A DNA stretch of 23,881 nt from assembly GCA_016782825.1 (NCBI GenBank), contig JADHXT010000008.1, forward strand, positions 1 to 23,881, read 5' to 3'. The notes beneath the pieces were generated by a model, which saw only the letters and a list, made by a program, of their open reading frames with translations, was not told where the DNA came from and ran no database searches. Of the stretch, positions 22,479 through 23,881 are shown in pieces. This DNA is from Candidatus Brocadiia bacterium. GTDB lineage: Bacteria; Planctomycetota; PUPC01; DSUN01. The position numbers were made by a program, and so were the translations under genes. Position 1 is the first letter of the stretch; each line of letters starts with the position of its first letter.

Positions 22479-23881
22479 CTAGCCCGCCGGCACGCTGCGG
22501 CCCGCGTTCTTGTAGCTGTCGAGGAGGCGTGTCAGGCGGCGGACCACGGCGGGGCGCTCGCCGAAGAGGTTGTGCTTCTCGGCGGGGTCGTCGTCCAGAT
22601 GGTAGAGCTGGCCGGGGGTGTCGGGCTTGGGGCCCGTGCCGCGGGGCCGCACCCAGCCGCCGGAGTCCTGGTTGTTGAGGATAAGCTTCCACGGCCCCTG
22701 GCGGATGGCGAACACCCCGAAGACGGAGTGGGACACGATGGCCTCGCGGAGCGGGGCGTCGCTCTTCTTGCCGAGGAGCGCGGGGAGGATGTTGCAGCTA
22801 TCCGGGCCGGCGTTGGCAGGGAGGGTGGCGCCGACGAGTGCCGCGCCGGTGGCCAACAGGTCGGTGAGGCAGACCGGCTCGTGGCTCACGGTGCCTGGCT
22901 GGGTTCGGCCTGGCCAGCGGGCGAGGAAGGGGACGCGATGGCCGCCCTCCCAGGTGTGGGACTTGAGGCCGCGCAGGTGGGCGGCGGGGCGGTGGCCGTT
23001 GGCGCCTTCGCGTGGCCCGTTGTCGCTGGTGACGATGAACAGGGTGTCGTCGGCGATGCCGAGGCGGCCGAGGGCGCCCGCGACCTGGCCGACGCACCAG
23101 TCCACGAGGGCCACTTGGTCGCCGCGGGAACCGGCGGCGCTTTTCCCCTGCACGAAGGCCGGCGGCAGCCACGGCGCATGGGGGGCTGAGAGGGCCAGGT
23201 AGAGGAAGAAGGGGCGCTGCGGTTTCTCGGCTCGGGTGCGCTCCATGAACTCGATGGCCTTGCGGGTGAAGGTGGGGTCCACGTTCTCCAGCTCGAATCC
23301 TGGCGCCACCCAGCCGGGGCGGGGGCGGTAGTCGGGGTGCTTCTTCTTGTCCACGGCGATGGGCTTGTCGGGGATGCCCACAGTGCGGTCGTTCTCGATG
23401 TAGCAGAAGGGGCCGTCGATGGTGGAGCAGGCGGCGGTGAAGTAGGCGTAGGTGAAGCCGAGCGCGGTGGGCCCGCCCTGGATGGGCTTCGTGAAGTCCA
23501 CGTTCATCCCCGTGGCGGGGTCGCCGTCCTGCCACGAGCCCTTGAAGAGCCGCTGCGCGTCGTTCCACGTGGGCGCCAGGCCGTTGTGGCGCGGCCAGCC
23601 GAGGCCGAGATGCCACTTGCCGATACAGGCGGTGGCGTAGCCGTTCTGCTGGAGCAGCGACGCCACGGTGGTGCGGGTGGGCTCGATGAGGGGCGGGGTG
23701 TAGCCTCCCACGACGCCGCGCTGGAGCCAGGTGCGCCAGCAGTAGCGGCCCGTGAGCACGCCATAGCGGGTGGGGGTGCACACCGCCGAGGGCGCGTGGG
23801 CGTCGGTGAAGCGCACGCCTTCGCGGGCCAGGCGGTCCATGTGCGGCGTGGGGATTTTGGAGGCCGGGTGGTAGCAGCCGA
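22479..23881 (-). CDS. Arylsulfatase-type sulfatase (5' end cut by window edge)
   Basis: The 466 visible residues are a formylglycine sulfatase that lacks only its N-terminus. Upstream of an internal Met at 23840 the frame continues to the edge as GCYHPASKIPTPH, which is normal sulfatase sequence, so the Met is not the start. The active-site motif CTPTR has its Cys at 23780-23778. IGKWHLGLG, the SAPHAPW block, FIVTSDNGP and a C-terminal QLYHLDDDPAEKHNL segment are all present and in the usual order, as in arylsulfatase A-like enzymes. The signal peptide would lie outside the window. It converges on the other two sulfatases with a 151-base gap. Substrate unknown; clustering implies a shared sulfated glycan. 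Confidence 0.92.
   Translation of the reverse strand, partial: GCYHPASKIPTPHMDRLAREGVRFTDAHAPSAVCTPTRYGVLTGRYCWRTWLQRGVVGGYTPPLIEPTRTTVASLLQQNGYATACIGKWHLGLGWPRHNGLAPTWNDAQRLFKGSWQDGDPATGMNVDFTKPIQGGPTALGFTYAYFTAACSTIDGPFCYIENDRTVGIPDKPIAVDKKKHPDYRPRPGWVAPGFELENVDPTFTRKAIEFMERTRAEKPQRPFFLYLALSAPHAPWLPPAFVQGKSAAGSRGDQVALVDWCVGQVAGALGRLGIADDTLFIVTSDNGPREGANGHRPAAHLRGLKSHTWEGGHRVPFLARWPGRTQPGTVSHEPVCLTDLLATGAALVGATLPANAGPDSCNILPALLGKKSDAPLREAIVSHSVFGVFAIRQGPWKLILNNQDSGGWVRPRGTGPKPDTPGQLYHLDDDPAEKHNLFGERPAVVRRLTRLLDSYKNAGRSVPAG

Overview
The window is GC-rich, densely coded bacterial DNA, almost certainly from an uncultured Planctomycetota or a close relative in the PVC superphylum. The support is the combination of three formylglycine sulfatases, a GH99-like secreted protein, a very large exported PQQ-propeller protein of a type I associate with planctomycetes, a right-handed beta-helix protein and a nucleoside hydrolase with a signal peptide. 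The taxonomic call is inference; there is no rRNA, tRNA or phylogenetic marker gene in the window.

Region 1 (1-6017) is an acetyl-CoA/acyl-CoA locus. The 5' end of acetyl-CoA synthetase (acs, minus strand) diverges from a three-gene plus-strand operon: an AcuC-type deacetylase, an ADP-forming acyl-CoA synthetase, and a CoA-transferase fused to a GNAT acetyltransferase. The 430-bp divergent spacer holds a good sigma70-type promoter on each strand, and the acs promoter is overlapped by inverted repeats. Together these genes could activate acetate by two routes, move CoA between acids, and switch Acs on and off by reversible lysine acetylation.

Region 2 (6018-7998) has a lipoprotein with two LEA-2/WHy domains and an unrecognised multi-pass membrane protein. 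Each is preceded by a short, low-complexity intergenic repeat of a kind I recognise as dispersed in metagenomic genomes.

Region 3 (8004-15950, minus strand) is a likely operon of exported proteins read right to left: nucleoside hydrolase, DUF1565/beta-helix protein, a small proline-rich protein of unknown role, and a 1436-residue protein with two PQQ propellers separated by a jelly-roll-like and a methyltransferase-like domain, ending in a malectin-like domain.

Region 4 (15951-18175) starts with a gene-poor stretch carrying an orphan TPR fragment. An exported FIST-domain protein with its own promoter follows, then an overlapping pair of small genes, DUF6883 and DUF4926, that looks like a two-gene module of toxin-antitoxin type (inference).

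Region 5 (18262-23881) is for sulfated glycans: a secreted GH99-like protein and two Tat-type sulfatases translationally coupled by ATGA overlaps. A gene remnant and a convergent third sulfatase, cut by the window edge, follow. No CRISPR array, IS element, integrase, tRNA or rRNA was found. The least-described parts are the multidomain PQQ protein, the acetylation locus with its unusual division of domains, the exported FIST protein and the DUF6883/DUF4926 pair.
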